From positions 55,156 to 119,155 of the forward strand of contig KV835856.1 of assembly GCA_001838165.1 (NCBI GenBank): 64,000 nucleotides of DNA, written 5' to 3'. This document shows, piece after piece, positions 47,186-57,298 of the stretch; position 1 is the first letter of the stretch; every line of letters starts with the position of its first letter. This stretch comes from Actinomyces sp. HMSC035G02 (GTDB lineage: Bacteria > Actinomycetota > Actinomycetes > Actinomycetales > Actinomycetaceae). A model generated the notes under the pieces. That model was not told where the DNA came from, made no database searches, and saw nothing but the letters and a program-made list of their open reading frames with translations. The position numbers and the translations under genes were made by a program.

Positions 47186-47925
47186 AAGCATCGCACACCG
47201 ACCAGCTCGAGCTTCTCGAGCTTCAGAAGCTCGACCAGAAGGAGTCGGCGCTGCGCCACAAGCGCGATTCTCATCCCGCGCACGCGACGGTTCGCGAGTT
47301 CGCCGGCCGTGTCGCTGACCTGCAGCGCGCCGCGATCAGCCAGAGTGCTGTCATTGCGGACACGATGCGCGAGGTGACCCGCATCGAAGACGAGATCGCG
47401 AAGGTCTCTGAGCGCCGGAAGCGCCAGCAGAGCCGCATCGACAACAACCAGGTACCCCTGCGCGATATCTCGGCTATGGAACACGAGATCGCCCAGATGG
47501 ACCGCCGCCTCGCCAAGCTCGAGGACGATCAGGTGGAGGCCGAGGAGCGCGTCGAGGCAGCCCGCGCGGCTCAGGACCAGATGAAGGCCGAGGCTCGGGC
47601 CATCGCCGCCGACATCGAGGCGCTCAAGGCCCAGTTCGAGGCCGACGTCGCCGACGCGGATGACGAACTGCGCCGCGTCATCGCCGCGCGTCGCGAGCTT
47701 GCCGATCGCCTGCCCGCAGACCTGCTTGAGGAGTACGAGGACGCCTGCCGTCGTAACGGCGCTCTCGCCGTCATCGAGGTCCGCGACGGCTACGGCATCG
47801 GCGTCGCCGCCGACCTGAGCCCGATGGAGCTCGAGCGCATTCGCCTCACGCCCGCCGACGAGCTGTACCTGACCGAGGACACCGCGCAGATCGTCGTGCG
47901 CACGGCGGCGAACACGCCGCGCTGA
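47182..47925 (+). CDS. coiled-coil protein of the zinc-ribbon (Rv2229c-like) family, cysteines lost
   Basis: The 247-residue protein is a long helical hairpin (about residues 10-185, heptad-rich with many Lys, Glu and Arg). The C-terminal domain normally forms a C4 zinc ribbon. Here the expected CxxC pairs are replaced: the first site reads GIGVAADLSP and the second TEDTAQIVVR, so all four cysteines are absent while surrounding residues (SPMELERIRLTPADE) remain. It must fold without zinc. The GTG has GGGAGAA upstream and overlaps the Nif3 stop. The function is unknown; an association with Nif3 is inferred. Confidence 0.8.
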   Translation: MKASHTDQLELLELQKLDQKESALRHKRDSHPAHATVREFAGRVADLQRAAISQSAVIADTMREVTRIEDEIAKVSERRKRQQSRIDNNQVPLRDISAMEHEIAQMDRRLAKLEDDQVEAEERVEAARAAQDQMKAEARAIAADIEALKAQFEADVADADDELRRVIAARRELADRLPADLLEEYEDACRRNGALAVIEVRDGYGIGVAADLSPMELERIRLTPADELYLTEDTAQIVVRTAANTPR

Positions 47926-47928
47926 GGC

Positions 47929-49266
47929 TCAGGCCTCGATCACGTAGGCGTCCGCCAGGTAGAACCCCTGCCTACTCTTCGTGACCGTCACCCGCACGTG
48001 GGTGGCGGTCACGGGCTTTTCCAGGGTGACGATGCGCCGGTAACCCACGCAGCGCACGCGAGCGATCTCCTGCTCAACGTCGCCGTCGACGCGCGCGGTC
48101 ACCACGGCCTCGTCGATGCGCTGCCCCTGGGCGATGTCCTCCTCGAGCACGATGGCACCAACCGTGTGCGGCGCGTCAAAGCGCAGGGACACGACGTCGC
48201 CCTCGTCCTTGCGGGATGCTTCGACGCGACGCGAGCGGAAGTGAGCGATCTTCTCGCCGAGTTGTGCCAGGACCTCGACGTCAGCGTCCGCGAGGAGGCC
48301 GTCGCGGTTCGGGGGAACGTTTAGGAGGAAAGTGGCGTTACCGCCGACCGAGCCCTTCCAGATCGAGAACAGCTCGTCGACGTTGCGCACCTGGGAGTCC
48401 TCGGCGTCGTGGTGGAACCAGCCCTTGCGCGTGGAGGTGTTGACCTCGGCCGGGTACCAGGCAAGGGGGCCGGAATAGTCGGCCAACGCCTCGCGCGAGC
48501 CGAGATCCTCGTCGCCGGAGGCCACCTGACGGGAGAACTCGCCGTCGTCGGCCTTCTGGGACTTCTCTGCGGTGCGCTCGGCCTCGCGTAGGGAGGCGGG
48601 AACGACCGACCACTCGTTGGCTCGAACGGAGCCGGCCTCGTTGCCGCACCAGCGCACGTCCGGGCCGCACACGGAGATGACGGCCTCGGGTGCCAGCGCG
48701 CGGACCGTGTCGTAGATGCGTTGCCAGTCGTAGACCTGCACCTTGCCGTTGGGGCCCTCGCCGCACGCGCCGTCCAGCCACACGGAGAAAACCGGACCGT
48801 AGTGGGTGAGCAGCTCGATGAGCTGGTTGATGTAGAAGTCGTTGTAGGCCTCGCCCTGACCGTAGGTCGGCTCGGTCATGTCCCAGGGGGACAGGTACAC
48901 GCCGAACTTGAGGCCGTGACGCGCGGCCGCGTCGGACACCTCACGCACGAGGTCGCCACGCCCGCCCTTCCACGGCGAAGACTCCACCGAATGCTTCGTG
49001 TAGGCCGACGGCCACAGGCAAAACCCGTCGTGGTGCTTGCATGTGAGGATCACGCCGGTCATGCCGGCGCTGACGAGGGCGCGCATCCACTGATCGACAT
49101 CGACGCTGCCCGGATTGAACAGCGCCGGATCCTCGTGGCCCTCGCCCCACTCGCGGTCCGTCATCGTGTTCATACCGAAGTGGATGAACGCGTACATCTC
49201 CATTTTCTGCCACTGGAGCTGACGGTGGGTGGGCCGAATGTTGGCCAGGTAGTCCTCGTTGATCAT
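47929..49266 (-). CDS. alpha-L-fucosidase (GH29)
   Basis: The 445-residue protein belongs to glycoside hydrolase family 29. Typical stretches are MYAFIHFGMNTMTDREWGEG, TCKHHDGFCLWPSAYT, GVYLSPWDMTEPTYG and the nucleophile Asp in FSVWLDGACGEG. The C-terminal part is a beta-sandwich, possibly carbohydrate-binding. No signal peptide is visible, so it would act in the cytoplasm on imported fucosides, unlike many secreted fucosidases. Host glycans are the probable source, which suits a mucosal commensal. It is followed downstream by the convergent coiled-coil gene with 3 bases between. Confidence 0.88.
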   Translation of the reverse strand: MINEDYLANIRPTHRQLQWQKMEMYAFIHFGMNTMTDREWGEGHEDPALFNPGSVDVDQWMRALVSAGMTGVILTCKHHDGFCLWPSAYTKHSVESSPWKGGRGDLVREVSDAAARHGLKFGVYLSPWDMTEPTYGQGEAYNDFYINQLIELLTHYGPVFSVWLDGACGEGPNGKVQVYDWQRIYDTVRALAPEAVISVCGPDVRWCGNEAGSVRANEWSVVPASLREAERTAEKSQKADDGEFSRQVASGDEDLGSREALADYSGPLAWYPAEVNTSTRKGWFHHDAEDSQVRNVDELFSIWKGSVGGNATFLLNVPPNRDGLLADADVEVLAQLGEKIAHFRSRRVEASRKDEGDVVSLRFDAPHTVGAIVLEEDIAQGQRIDEAVVTARVDGDVEQEIARVRCVGYRRIVTLEKPVTATHVRVTVTKSRQGFYLADAYVIEA

Positions 49267-49332
49267 GCCTATGGTTTCCGCTTGATGGCCGACGCGGCGG
49301 CCGGTCCTGCACCCTGCAGGTTCCGGAAAAAG

Positions 49333-49347
49333 GATAGCCTACCTATC
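49333..49347. promoter_or_regulatory. inverted repeat at the fucosidase promoter
   Basis: GATAG and CTATC flank CCTAC. On the minus strand TAGGCT inside it could serve as the fucosidase -10. The sequence AAGGATAGCCTACCTATC also resembles a DtxR-type operator with one base missing. This is weak evidence for a regulatory site. Confidence 0.25.
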
Positions 49348-50158
49348 AGTGCGTGACCAACGTTACTGTGCGTGTCGATCCGCCCTGTTTCGTTTGCTTT
49401 TCGGGTCCGTATTCCACGCCAGTCACGCGGTGTTCGTTGCCCTTCGCGTCCCCCAGTGATAGTGAGTACGCGGCCTCCTCCAGGGCCTTCTCCGCCGCCG
49501 CCGTTTCCTCGGCGCGAAAGCCATCGGAGGCGAGCAGCAAGCCGGTGATGGCGCCGCGCCAGCGCTTTGCGTCGTGGGATATCACCGAGCGCTTGCCGTC
49601 CGCCTCGCGCTCGACGCGCAGCTCCCATACGCGCGCCCACGGGGCCTTGCACGCGGCGCGATACGGTCCGGATCGACCGTCGATGATGATGCGCTCCGAC
49701 GCCTCGGGGGACAGCTCCTCGTCAAGGCGCGGTGCCCACCAGGTCGACAGGACGCCGAGGCCGGGCAGCGACACGCCCATTGCGAGCCGGTGGTCCGGGA
49801 TGACGTCCGTGGGGGAGAGCACGCCAAAGAGCCCGGAGAAGATTGACACGTGCGCCGCGCCTGCGCTCGACCACACGCCCGGCGCGCACTCCTCAATCGC
49901 CTCGTAGAGCACTCCGGTGAACAGCGACGAGGCCGGGGCGCAGGGAGCGGAATCGAGCGCGGTGTTGACGGACAGGTCGATCCTCGCGCCGACCTTGAGG
50001 ACAGCGGCCGCTTCTGGGCCGTCTCCGAGAGCAGCGAGCGTGTCGCAGACGGTGCGACGGCTTGTCGCCAGGCTGGCGCGCGACAGCGCGTTCACGTCGA
50101 ACGACGGGCCCTGCGCGGGCGCGTTCTTCCCCTCCGACGGGGGCAACCAGATCAGCAT
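49346..50158 (-). CDS. yaaA: YaaA family peroxide stress protein
   Basis: The 270-residue protein belongs to the YaaA (DUF328/UPF0246) family, which in E. coli limits free iron and DNA damage under peroxide stress. It begins MLIWLPPSEGKNAP, a hallmark, and has FTGVLYEAIEECAPG and IFSGLFGVLSPTDVIPDHRL. The ATG at 50158 fits the family; TAGGGT (50166-50171, minus strand) ends 7 bases before it. A linker-like APASS segment carries an exact copy of the repeated 13-mer. Confidence 0.88.
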   Translation of the reverse strand: MLIWLPPSEGKNAPAQGPSFDVNALSRASLATSRRTVCDTLAALGDGPEAAAVLKVGARIDLSVNTALDSAPCAPASSLFTGVLYEAIEECAPGVWSSAGAAHVSIFSGLFGVLSPTDVIPDHRLAMGVSLPGLGVLSTWWAPRLDEELSPEASERIIIDGRSGPYRAACKAPWARVWELRVEREADGKRSVISHDAKRWRGAITGLLLASDGFRAEETAAAEKALEEAAYSLSLGDAKGNEHRVTGVEYGPEKQTKQGGSTRTVTLVTH

Positions 50159-50165
50159 GGTGACC

Positions 50166-50171
50166 ACCCTA
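50166..50171 (-). promoter_or_regulatory. -10 box of a leaderless yaaA promoter
   Basis: TAGGGT on the minus strand, 7 bases before the ATG at 50158. It is divergent from the RNase P RNA promoter. Confidence 0.35.
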
Positions 50172-50195
50172 TCGCGGGGTCGTTGCCATGCGCGC

Positions 50196-50201
50196 TATGA
50201 T
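50196..50201 (+). promoter_or_regulatory. -10 box for RNase P RNA
   Basis: TATGAT precedes the 5' end of rnpB by about 9 bases. I see no good -35 box. Confidence 0.4.
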
Positions 50202-50210
50202 CGATGCGGA

Positions 50211-50570
50211 TCTGCCGGCCGGGCGGCCGCGCGCGGAAACGCTCGAGGAACGTCCGGGCTCCACAGGGCAGGGTGATGGCTAACAGCCACCCGGGGTAAC
50301 CCGCGGGACAGTGCCACAGAAAACAAACCACCGGCGTGTATGCGGCGGTAAGGGTGAAAAGGTGAGGTAAGAGCTCACCAGCGGCGCGGGTGACCGCGTC
50401 GGCTAGGTAAACCCCACCCGGAGCAAGACCGAGCAGCAGGCAGGGCGGCCCGTCCGATGCCTGCGGGTAGGTTGCTGGAGGCCGTCGGTAACGACGGTCC
50501 TAGATAGATGGTCGCCACCGCACCGCCGGTAACGGCGTGCGTGACAGAACCCGGCGTATAGGCCGACAGA
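50211..50570 (+). ncRNA. rnpB: RNase P RNA (bacterial class A)
   Basis: The catalytic RNA of RNase P, about 360 bases, trims tRNA 5' leaders. Stem P1 is formed by 50211-50220 (TCTGCCGGCC) and 50561-50570 (GGCCGACAGA) with one mismatch. Conserved regions are clear: GAGGAACGTCCGGGCTCC near the 5' end, ACAGAAAACAAACC, GGTAAGGGTGAAAAGGTG, and near the 3' end AGATAGATGGTCGCC followed by GACAGAACCCGGCGTAT. The ends are fixed by the P1 pairing and may be off by a few bases. Confidence 0.95.
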
Positions 50571-50574
50571 TGCC

Positions 50575-50606
50575 AGAAGGACCCCGACTCGCGTCGGGGT
50601 CCTTCT
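50575..50606. terminator. terminator after rnpB and ppgK (convergent)
   Basis: A perfect 13-base-pair stem (50575-50587 with 50594-50606) with a 6-base loop lies between rnpB and the 3' end of ppgK. Confidence 0.85.
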
Positions 50607-50627
50607 GCGTGCTCGGTGCGCCCGCGA

Positions 50628-51380
50628 TTAGGCGCTGTGCTGCGCCGCGTAGTAGGCGGCACCGACGATGCCGGCGGTGTTGAGGAGCTTCGCCGGGATC
50701 ATCGGGGTCTTTAGATCCAGGAGCGGCATGAACTTCTCGTGGTTTTCAGACACGCCGCCGCCGACCACGAAGAGGTCGGGGTTGAGCAGGAACTCGACGT
50801 GGCTGTAGTAGCGCTGGAGGCGCTGCGCCCACTGCTCCCAATCCAGGCCCTGGAGGGTCTTCTGTCCCGAGGATGCGTTCTTCTCCGCGTCGGTGCCGTC
50901 GATCTCGAGGTGACCGAGCTCGGTGTTGGTGAGGAGCGTGCCGTTGACGATGATCGCCGAGCCGATTCCGGTGCCCTGGGTGGTGAACACGATGACGCCG
51001 TCGCGGCCCTTGGCTGCGCCGTAGGCGACCTCAGCGATGCCTGCCGCGTCCGCGTCGTTGAGCGCGACGACTGCGCGGCCTAGGTAGCGTTCCATGAGCT
51101 CGTCGACGTTGACATTGACCCACGACTGGTCGAGATTCGCCATGTAGGGAATGACGCCATTAAAGACGGGAGCGGGGAAAGTCACGCCGATCGGAACGCC
51201 GATCTTCACGCCGAGCTGGTCGATGACCTCGCGGCACACTGCAGCCACGGCGTCAGGCGTCGCGGGGGTGGGTGTGGGGATTCGAACCTGATCTCCGATG
51301 TACTCACCGGTCTCCAGATCAACGAGCGCGCCCTTGACGCCCGATCCGCCGATATCGATGCCGCATGCGACCTGAGCCAT
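50628..51380 (-). CDS. ppgK: polyphosphate glucokinase (ROK family)
   Basis: The 250-residue ROK-fold kinase phosphorylates glucose with polyphosphate or ATP, as in other actinobacteria. The phosphate loop is GIDIGGSGVKGALVDLETG, the sugar-binding part VALNDADAAGIAEVAYG, and the second phosphate loop FTTQGTGIGSAIIVNG, with ELGHLEIDG. The ATG at 51380 has AGGAGGGG upstream. TACAAT (51442-51447, minus strand) is a likely -10, giving a leader of about 55 bases. Confidence 0.9.
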   Translation of the reverse strand: MAQVACGIDIGGSGVKGALVDLETGEYIGDQVRIPTPTPATPDAVAAVCREVIDQLGVKIGVPIGVTFPAPVFNGVIPYMANLDQSWVNVNVDELMERYLGRAVVALNDADAAGIAEVAYGAAKGRDGVIVFTTQGTGIGSAIIVNGTLLTNTELGHLEIDGTDAEKNASSGQKTLQGLDWEQWAQRLQRYYSHVEFLLNPDLFVVGGGVSENHEKFMPLLDLKTPMIPAKLLNTAGIVGAAYYAAQHSA

Positions 51381-51471
51381 GACCCCTCCTCGGGTAATGA
51401 AATCCTGTTGTCCGCGGGCCCCTGAAGCCCGTCGTAACTGAATTGTATGGGATGTCACGACGAATAGTGAA

Positions 51472-51504
51472 GCCCGCCTCAGACTGTGAGAGTCAAAGGC
51501 GGGC
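51472..51504 (-). terminator. terminator after map
   Basis: GCCCGCC (51472-51478) pairs with GGCGGGC (51498-51504); inside, GACT pairs with AGTC. It lies just after the map stop on the minus strand. Confidence 0.65.
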
Positions 51505-51519
51505 ATCGAAGAATCTGTG

Positions 51520-52404
51520 TCACGGAAGGGTGAGAATTTCAGCCCCGTCCTCGGTGACGACGATCGTGTGCTCGAACTGGGCTGTGCGCGAACGATCGGC
51601 AGTGACGATCGTCCAGTCGTCGTCCCACTGCTCCCACTCGATCGTGCCGAGGGTCAGCATCGGCTCGATCGTGAACACCATGCCGGGCTCCATGACGGTG
51701 TCGTAGGCAGGTGCCGCGTCGTAGTGGGGGATGATCAGACCGGAGTGGAATGCCTCGCCGACGCCGTGTCCGGTGTAGTCGCGGACCACGCCGTAGTCGA
51801 AGCGCTTCGCGTAGGCCTCGATGACGCGACCGATCACGTTGATCTCGCGGCCCGGGCCAACGGCCTTGATGCCGCGCATCATGGCGTTCTTCGTGCGTTC
51901 GATGAGTAGGTGGGATTCCTCGTCGACGGTGCCGACCTCGAACATCGCGCAGGTGTCGCCGTGGACGCCGTCCTTGTAGGCAGTGATGTCGATGTTGATG
52001 ATGTCGCCGTCTTCGAGGGGACGATCGTCCGGGATGCCGTGGCAGATGACCTCGTTGATGGAGGTGCAGATGGACTTGGGGAAGCCCATGTAGCCCAGGC
52101 ACGAGGGGTAGGCGTCGTGCGCGATAAGGAACTCGTGACCGATGCGGTCGAGCTCCTCGGTGGTGACGCCGGGTGCGATGGCTGCGCCGACGGCCTCGAT
52201 GGCTCCCGCCGCGATGCGCCCGGCCTCACGGATTTTTGCGATGGTCTCGGGGCTCTTGATCTCCGAGGCGGTGACGCGCTCGGGGCCGTCGTGGAACATG
52301 TATTCGGGGCGCTCGATGTGCTCGGGAACGGCGCGCATTGGTGAGACGTGGCCCGGCTTCAGCGTGCCAAGGGGCGCGCGACGTGCGAGTGCGGATGCTT
52401 CCAT
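51520..52404 (-). CDS. map: type I methionine aminopeptidase
   Basis: MetAP (294 residues) removes the initiator Met after deformylation. Metal ligands are in [20 protein letters not shown] (two Asp), [11 protein letters not shown] (His) and the C-terminal FTIEPML and [12 protein letters not shown] (Glu residues). The roughly 40-residue N-terminal extension has a Pro-rich SH3-binding-like character found in actinobacterial MetAP. GAGGACAAC precedes the ATG. It follows panB by 27 bases, so the two are one transcription unit. Confidence 0.94.
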   Translation of the reverse strand: MEASALARRAPLGTLKPGHVSPMRAVPEHIERPEYMFHDGPERVTASEIKSPETIAKIREAGRIAAGAIEAVGAAIAPGVTTEELDRIGHEFLIAHDAYPSCLGYMGFPKSICTSINEVICHGIPDDRPLEDGDIINIDITAYKDGVHGDTCAMFEVGTVDEESHLLIERTKNAMMRGIKAVGPGREINVIGRVIEAYAKRFDYGVVRDYTGHGVGEAFHSGLIIPHYDAAPAYDTVMEPGMVFTIEPMLTLGTIEWEQWDDDWTIVTADRSRTAQFEHTIVVTEDGAEILTLP

Positions 52405-52431
52405 GTGTTGTCCTCTTTTCAGCGGGTGGCG

Positions 52432-53292
52432 TCAGTCGTTCTTGTAGTTGTCAGGGCCTGGGAAGGAGCGCTCGCGCACGGCCTCCACGTAGTCGGACGC
52501 CGCCTCACGTAGGGCCGCTCCGAGCTGGCCGAACTTGCGCACGAACGACGGCGTCCAGTCGGAGTAGCCGGCCATGTCGGACCAGACCAGCACCTGGCCG
52601 TCCGTGTTCGGGCCTGCGCCGATACCGATGGTTGGGATGCGCAGGCTCTGGGTCAGCTCGGTAGCGATCGAAGCGGGCACCATCTCGAAGACAACGGCGA
52701 AGGCGCCGGCCTTTTCGACGGCCTCGGCGTCACGGCGTAGCGCGTCGGCGTCGTCTCCTCGGCCCTGCATGCGGGGGCCGCCCAGGGTGTTTTCCGACTG
52801 GGGCGTGTAGCCCAGGTGTGCGCACACGGGGATGCCGGCAGAGACGAGGCCCGCGATGATATGGGCGCGGCTGCGCCCACCCTCAAGCTTCACCGCGTGC
52901 GCACCGGCCTTCATGAGGCGCGTTGCGGAGGCGAATGCGTGCTCGACCGTGTCCTCGTACGTGCCGAAGGGAAGGTCGGCGACGATCATGGCGCGGGAGG
53001 TCGAACGAGCGACGGCGGCGGTGGCGCGCTCCATGTCCTCCAGGGTGACGGGCAGCGTCGAGCTGTGGCCAAGAATCACGTTGCCGAGTGAATCACCGAC
53101 GAGCAGCATATCCACGCCCGCGGCCTCGAGGATGGGCGCGGTGAGCGCATCGTAGGCGGTGAGCATCGTGAGGGGAATGCCCTCGGCCTTGGCACGCGCG
53201 ATGTGCTGGATGCGCACGCGCTTGGCAGAAAACAAGGCTGGCGTCTGCGACGAGGCCGGGGCCCCGCCCTCCGGTTGCGTAATGTGGGACAC
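52432..53292 (-). CDS. panB: 3-methyl-2-oxobutanoate hydroxymethyltransferase
   Basis: PanB (286 residues) makes ketopantoate from 2-oxoisovalerate and methylene-tetrahydrofolate, the first step to pantothenate and coenzyme A. Motifs are TMLTAYDALTAPILEAAGVD, LLVGDSLGNVILGHSSTLPV with the Mg-binding Asp, and VPASIATELTQSLRIPTIGI. The GTG at 53292 has AAAGGA upstream; an ATG 13 codons earlier is the alternative. The N-terminal GGAPASSQTP linker encodes an exact copy of the repeated 13-mer. Confidence 0.93.
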   Translation of the reverse strand: MSHITQPEGGAPASSQTPALFSAKRVRIQHIARAKAEGIPLTMLTAYDALTAPILEAAGVDMLLVGDSLGNVILGHSSTLPVTLEDMERATAAVARSTSRAMIVADLPFGTYEDTVEHAFASATRLMKAGAHAVKLEGGRSRAHIIAGLVSAGIPVCAHLGYTPQSENTLGGPRMQGRGDDADALRRDAEAVEKAGAFAVVFEMVPASIATELTQSLRIPTIGIGAGPNTDGQVLVWSDMAGYSDWTPSFVRKFGQLGAALREAASDYVEAVRERSFPGPDNYKND

Positions 53293-53430
53293 GGGAATCC
53301 TTTGGTGAGCGAATGGAGCGCGAGAGCGCATTCACGTCTTACAGGGTAGCGCGCCCGTGGATCCGGTGAGCTGTCAGGATAGGCGAACAGGTAGGATGGT
53401 GGGCGGTGCGCGTGATGCGCGCAGGAATGA

Positions 53431-54546
<1,116 letters not shown>

Positions 54547-54547
54547 C

Positions 54548-57196
54548 ATGCCTATGGTTCCGCTGAGCTGGCTGTCCGATCACGTTGACGTTGCTGAGGG
54601 CACGGACGCGCAGGCTCTCGCCGCCGCCCTCGTGAAGGTCGGCCTGGAAGAGGAAGAGATTCACCCGGCGCGTGTCACCGGCCCGCTCGTCGTGGGTCGC
54701 GTTCTCACACGCGTGGAGGAGACGGCCTCGAACGGCAAGGTCGTTAACTACTGCCGCGTCGACGTCGGTGAGCACAACGATGCCCCCGGCACCGGCAAGG
54801 AGCCCTCGGAGCTGCCGAGCCGTGGCATTATCTGCGGTGCCCACAACTTCGACGTGGATGACCTGGTCGTCGTGTCTCTGCCCGGGGCGATTCTGCCCGG
54901 CGACTTCCAGATCGCCGCGCGCAAGACCTATGGTCACGTTTCCGACGGCATGATCTGCTCCGCGCGCGAACTCGGACTCGGCGAGGATCACGACGGCATC
55001 ATCGTGCTGCCGAAGTACTTCCCGGACCGCGTGATTCCCGCGGTTGGAACTGACATCGTGACGTGGCTTGGCCTTGGCGAAGAGGTCCTCGAGATCAACG
55101 TGACCCCGGACCGCGGCTACTGCTTCTCCATGCGTGGAATCGCTCGCGAGTACTCGCACTCGACGGGCGCTTCCTTCCGCGATCCGGGCCTGCCGGGCGT
55201 GATCGCAGCTGAGCCGCCGGCTGCGAACGCCGACGGTTTCCCGGTCGTCTTCTCCGACGACGCCCCGATCCGCGGCCGCGCCGGTGTAGACCGTTTCGTC
55301 GCTCGCATCGTGCGCGGCACGAACCCCAACGCTCCGACTCCGCGCTGGATGGTTGAGCGTCTCGAGGCCGCCGGCATGCGATCGGTGTCCCTCGCGGTCG
55401 ACATCACGAACTACGTCATGCTCGATCTCGGTCAGCCGATGCACGCCTACGATCTGGGTGACCTGGCTGCCCCGATCGTCGTGCGTCGCGCCCGTGCGGG
55501 TGAGACGCTGGTGACCCTGGACGAGGAAAAACGCGAACTCGACCCGCAGGATCTCCTGATCACAGACTCGCCCGACGGCGAAGGTTCGCGCATCATCGGC
55601 ATCGCCGGTGTCATGGGCGGCGCCTACTCCGAGGTCGGGGAGCGCACGACCGACATCCTCTTCGAGGCCGCGCACTTCGATGCAGTGTCTGTCGCTCGCA
55701 GCTCGCGCCGGCACAAGCTGCACTCGGAGGCCGCGAAGCGCTTCGAACGCGGCACGGACCCGCAGCTGCCTGCGGTGGCCGCCCAGCGCGCTGTCGAGCT
55801 TCTCCTCGAATACGGTGGAGGCACCGTCGACGAAGGTGTTACCGACGTGGATCAGCGCGGCGATGCCGTCGTTATCTCGCTGCCCGTCGGTGAAGTGGAG
55901 CGCCTGACGGGCGTGGCCCACAGCCCCGAACGCATCGCCGATCTGCTGCGCACGGTAGGCTGCGTTGTCGAAGGCCCCGACAACGGCGCGTTCACGGTGA
56001 CGGCTCCCTCGTGGCGTCCCGACCTCACGCTGCCGGCTGACCTGGTCGAGGAAGTCGCACGTCTCGACGGCTACGACAACATTCCGGTTATCATGCCGAC
56101 CGCCCCGGCAGGCCACGGCCTGACGACCGCGCAAAAGGCTCGCCGCCTGGCCGCCGCTGCGCTGGCTGACGGGGGACTGGTCGAGGTCGAGTCCTACCCC
56201 TTCGTTTCCGACACGTGGGATCGTCAGGGTATTCCCGCCGACGATCCGCGCCGCGAGGCCCTGCGCCTACGCAATCCCATGGCAGATGATGCCCCCTGGC
56301 TGCGCACCACGGTGCTCGATACGCTCCTCGACGTCGCTGGCCGTAACGTGTCGCGTTCCAACGCGGATGTCGCGATCTTCGAGGTCGCCAAGGTCGCCCG
56401 TCCTGCAGGAACCGTTCCTGCGGACCTGCCCGGCGCTGACGAGCGTCCCTCCGATGAGATGCTTGCGGCTCTTGAGGCCGGTATTCCGGCGCAGCCCTGG
56501 CACATCGGTGGCGTCCTTACCGGTCAGGCTGTTCCGGCCGGCGTCCTCGCAAACGCCCGCGCTTACGACTGGGCCGACGCCCTCGAGTACGTGCGTCGTG
56601 TGGCCTCGGGGCTCGGTGTTCGCGTCGAGGTGACCCGCGCCTGGATGGACGAGGTGCCCACGCACAAGGGTGCTCCGATGCCCGCTCCGGCGACGGATCC
56701 CGCTGCTGTTGCGCCGTTCCACCCCGGACGCGTCGCGCGCGTCTTCGTGCGTGCGGGCCGTGACCTCGTCGACGTTGCTCTTGCCGGCGAGCTGTCGCCC
56801 GCCGCGTGCCGCGCATTCGGCCTGCCGGCCCGGTCGTGCGCGTTCGAGATCGACATGGATGCGCTGATCTCTCAGATGAGCGAGCAGCCCATTCAGGTCA
56901 AGGGTGTTTCGACGTTCCCGCTTGCCAAGGAAGACATCGCCCTTGTCGTGCCCTCCGATATTCCCGCGTCGCGCGTTGAGCAGATCGTGCGCCAGGGTGC
57001 CGGGCAGCTCGCGGAGTCCGTGACGCTCTTCGATATCTACGAGGGCGACCAGGTGCCCGAGGGCTACCGTTCTCTCGCCTTTGCGTTGCGTCTGCGCGCG
57101 GCCGACCACACGCTGACCGCGAAGGAATCCTCGCAGGTTCGCGAACAGGTCGTCGCGAAGGCGACCAAGGTCCTGGGGGCTTCGTTGCGCGCTTAA
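54548..57196 (+). CDS. pheT: phenylalanyl-tRNA synthetase beta subunit
   Basis: PheT (882 residues) carries tRNA-binding and editing functions. In order: an EMAP-like tRNA-binding domain (ARVTGPLVVGRVLTRVEETA), B3/B4 editing region, B5 domain, catalytic-like core (PSWRPDLTLPADLVEEVARL), and a C-terminal ferredoxin-fold anticodon-binding domain ending in LTAKESSQVREQVVAKAT. It is slightly longer than E. coli PheT (about 795). The ATG at 54548 or the one at 54554 could be used; the former follows the pheS stop by one base. Confidence 0.96.
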   Translation: MPMVPLSWLSDHVDVAEGTDAQALAAALVKVGLEEEEIHPARVTGPLVVGRVLTRVEETASNGKVVNYCRVDVGEHNDAPGTGKEPSELPSRGIICGAHNFDVDDLVVVSLPGAILPGDFQIAARKTYGHVSDGMICSARELGLGEDHDGIIVLPKYFPDRVIPAVGTDIVTWLGLGEEVLEINVTPDRGYCFSMRGIAREYSHSTGASFRDPGLPGVIAAEPPAANADGFPVVFSDDAPIRGRAGVDRFVARIVRGTNPNAPTPRWMVERLEAAGMRSVSLAVDITNYVMLDLGQPMHAYDLGDLAAPIVVRRARAGETLVTLDEEKRELDPQDLLITDSPDGEGSRIIGIAGVMGGAYSEVGERTTDILFEAAHFDAVSVARSSRRHKLHSEAAKRFERGTDPQLPAVAAQRAVELLLEYGGGTVDEGVTDVDQRGDAVVISLPVGEVERLTGVAHSPERIADLLRTVGCVVEGPDNGAFTVTAPSWRPDLTLPADLVEEVARLDGYDNIPVIMPTAPAGHGLTTAQKARRLAAAALADGGLVEVESYPFVSDTWDRQGIPADDPRREALRLRNPMADDAPWLRTTVLDTLLDVAGRNVSRSNADVAIFEVAKVARPAGTVPADLPGADERPSDEMLAALEAGIPAQPWHIGGVLTGQAVPAGVLANARAYDWADALEYVRRVASGLGVRVEVTRAWMDEVPTHKGAPMPAPATDPAAVAPFHPGRVARVFVRAGRDLVDVALAGELSPAACRAFGLPARSCAFEIDMDALISQMSEQPIQVKGVSTFPLAKEDIALVVPSDIPASRVEQIVRQGAGQLAESVTLFDIYEGDQVPEGYRSLAFALRLRAADHTLTAKESSQVREQVVAKATKVLGASLRA

Positions 57197-57286
57197 GGTC
57201 CACGATGCGGTAGGCCGGTAGAATCGGCGGTGTGGCACCCCACTCATTTGGGGCGTTGTGCCCATCGATTCGACCGGTCTTCGCTT

Positions 57287-57292
57287 TACGAT
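57287..57292 (+). promoter_or_regulatory. -10 box of a leaderless flavodoxin promoter
   Basis: TACGAT is followed by exactly 6 bases and the ATG at 57299. No ribosome-binding site is present. Confidence 0.5.
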
Positions 57293-57298
57293 GGGTAC

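Noticed and set aside
50375..50662. Minus-strand open frame over RNase P RNA
   Set aside because: The region is clearly rnpB, with paired P1 ends and conserved elements; the frame has no ribosome-binding site or family.
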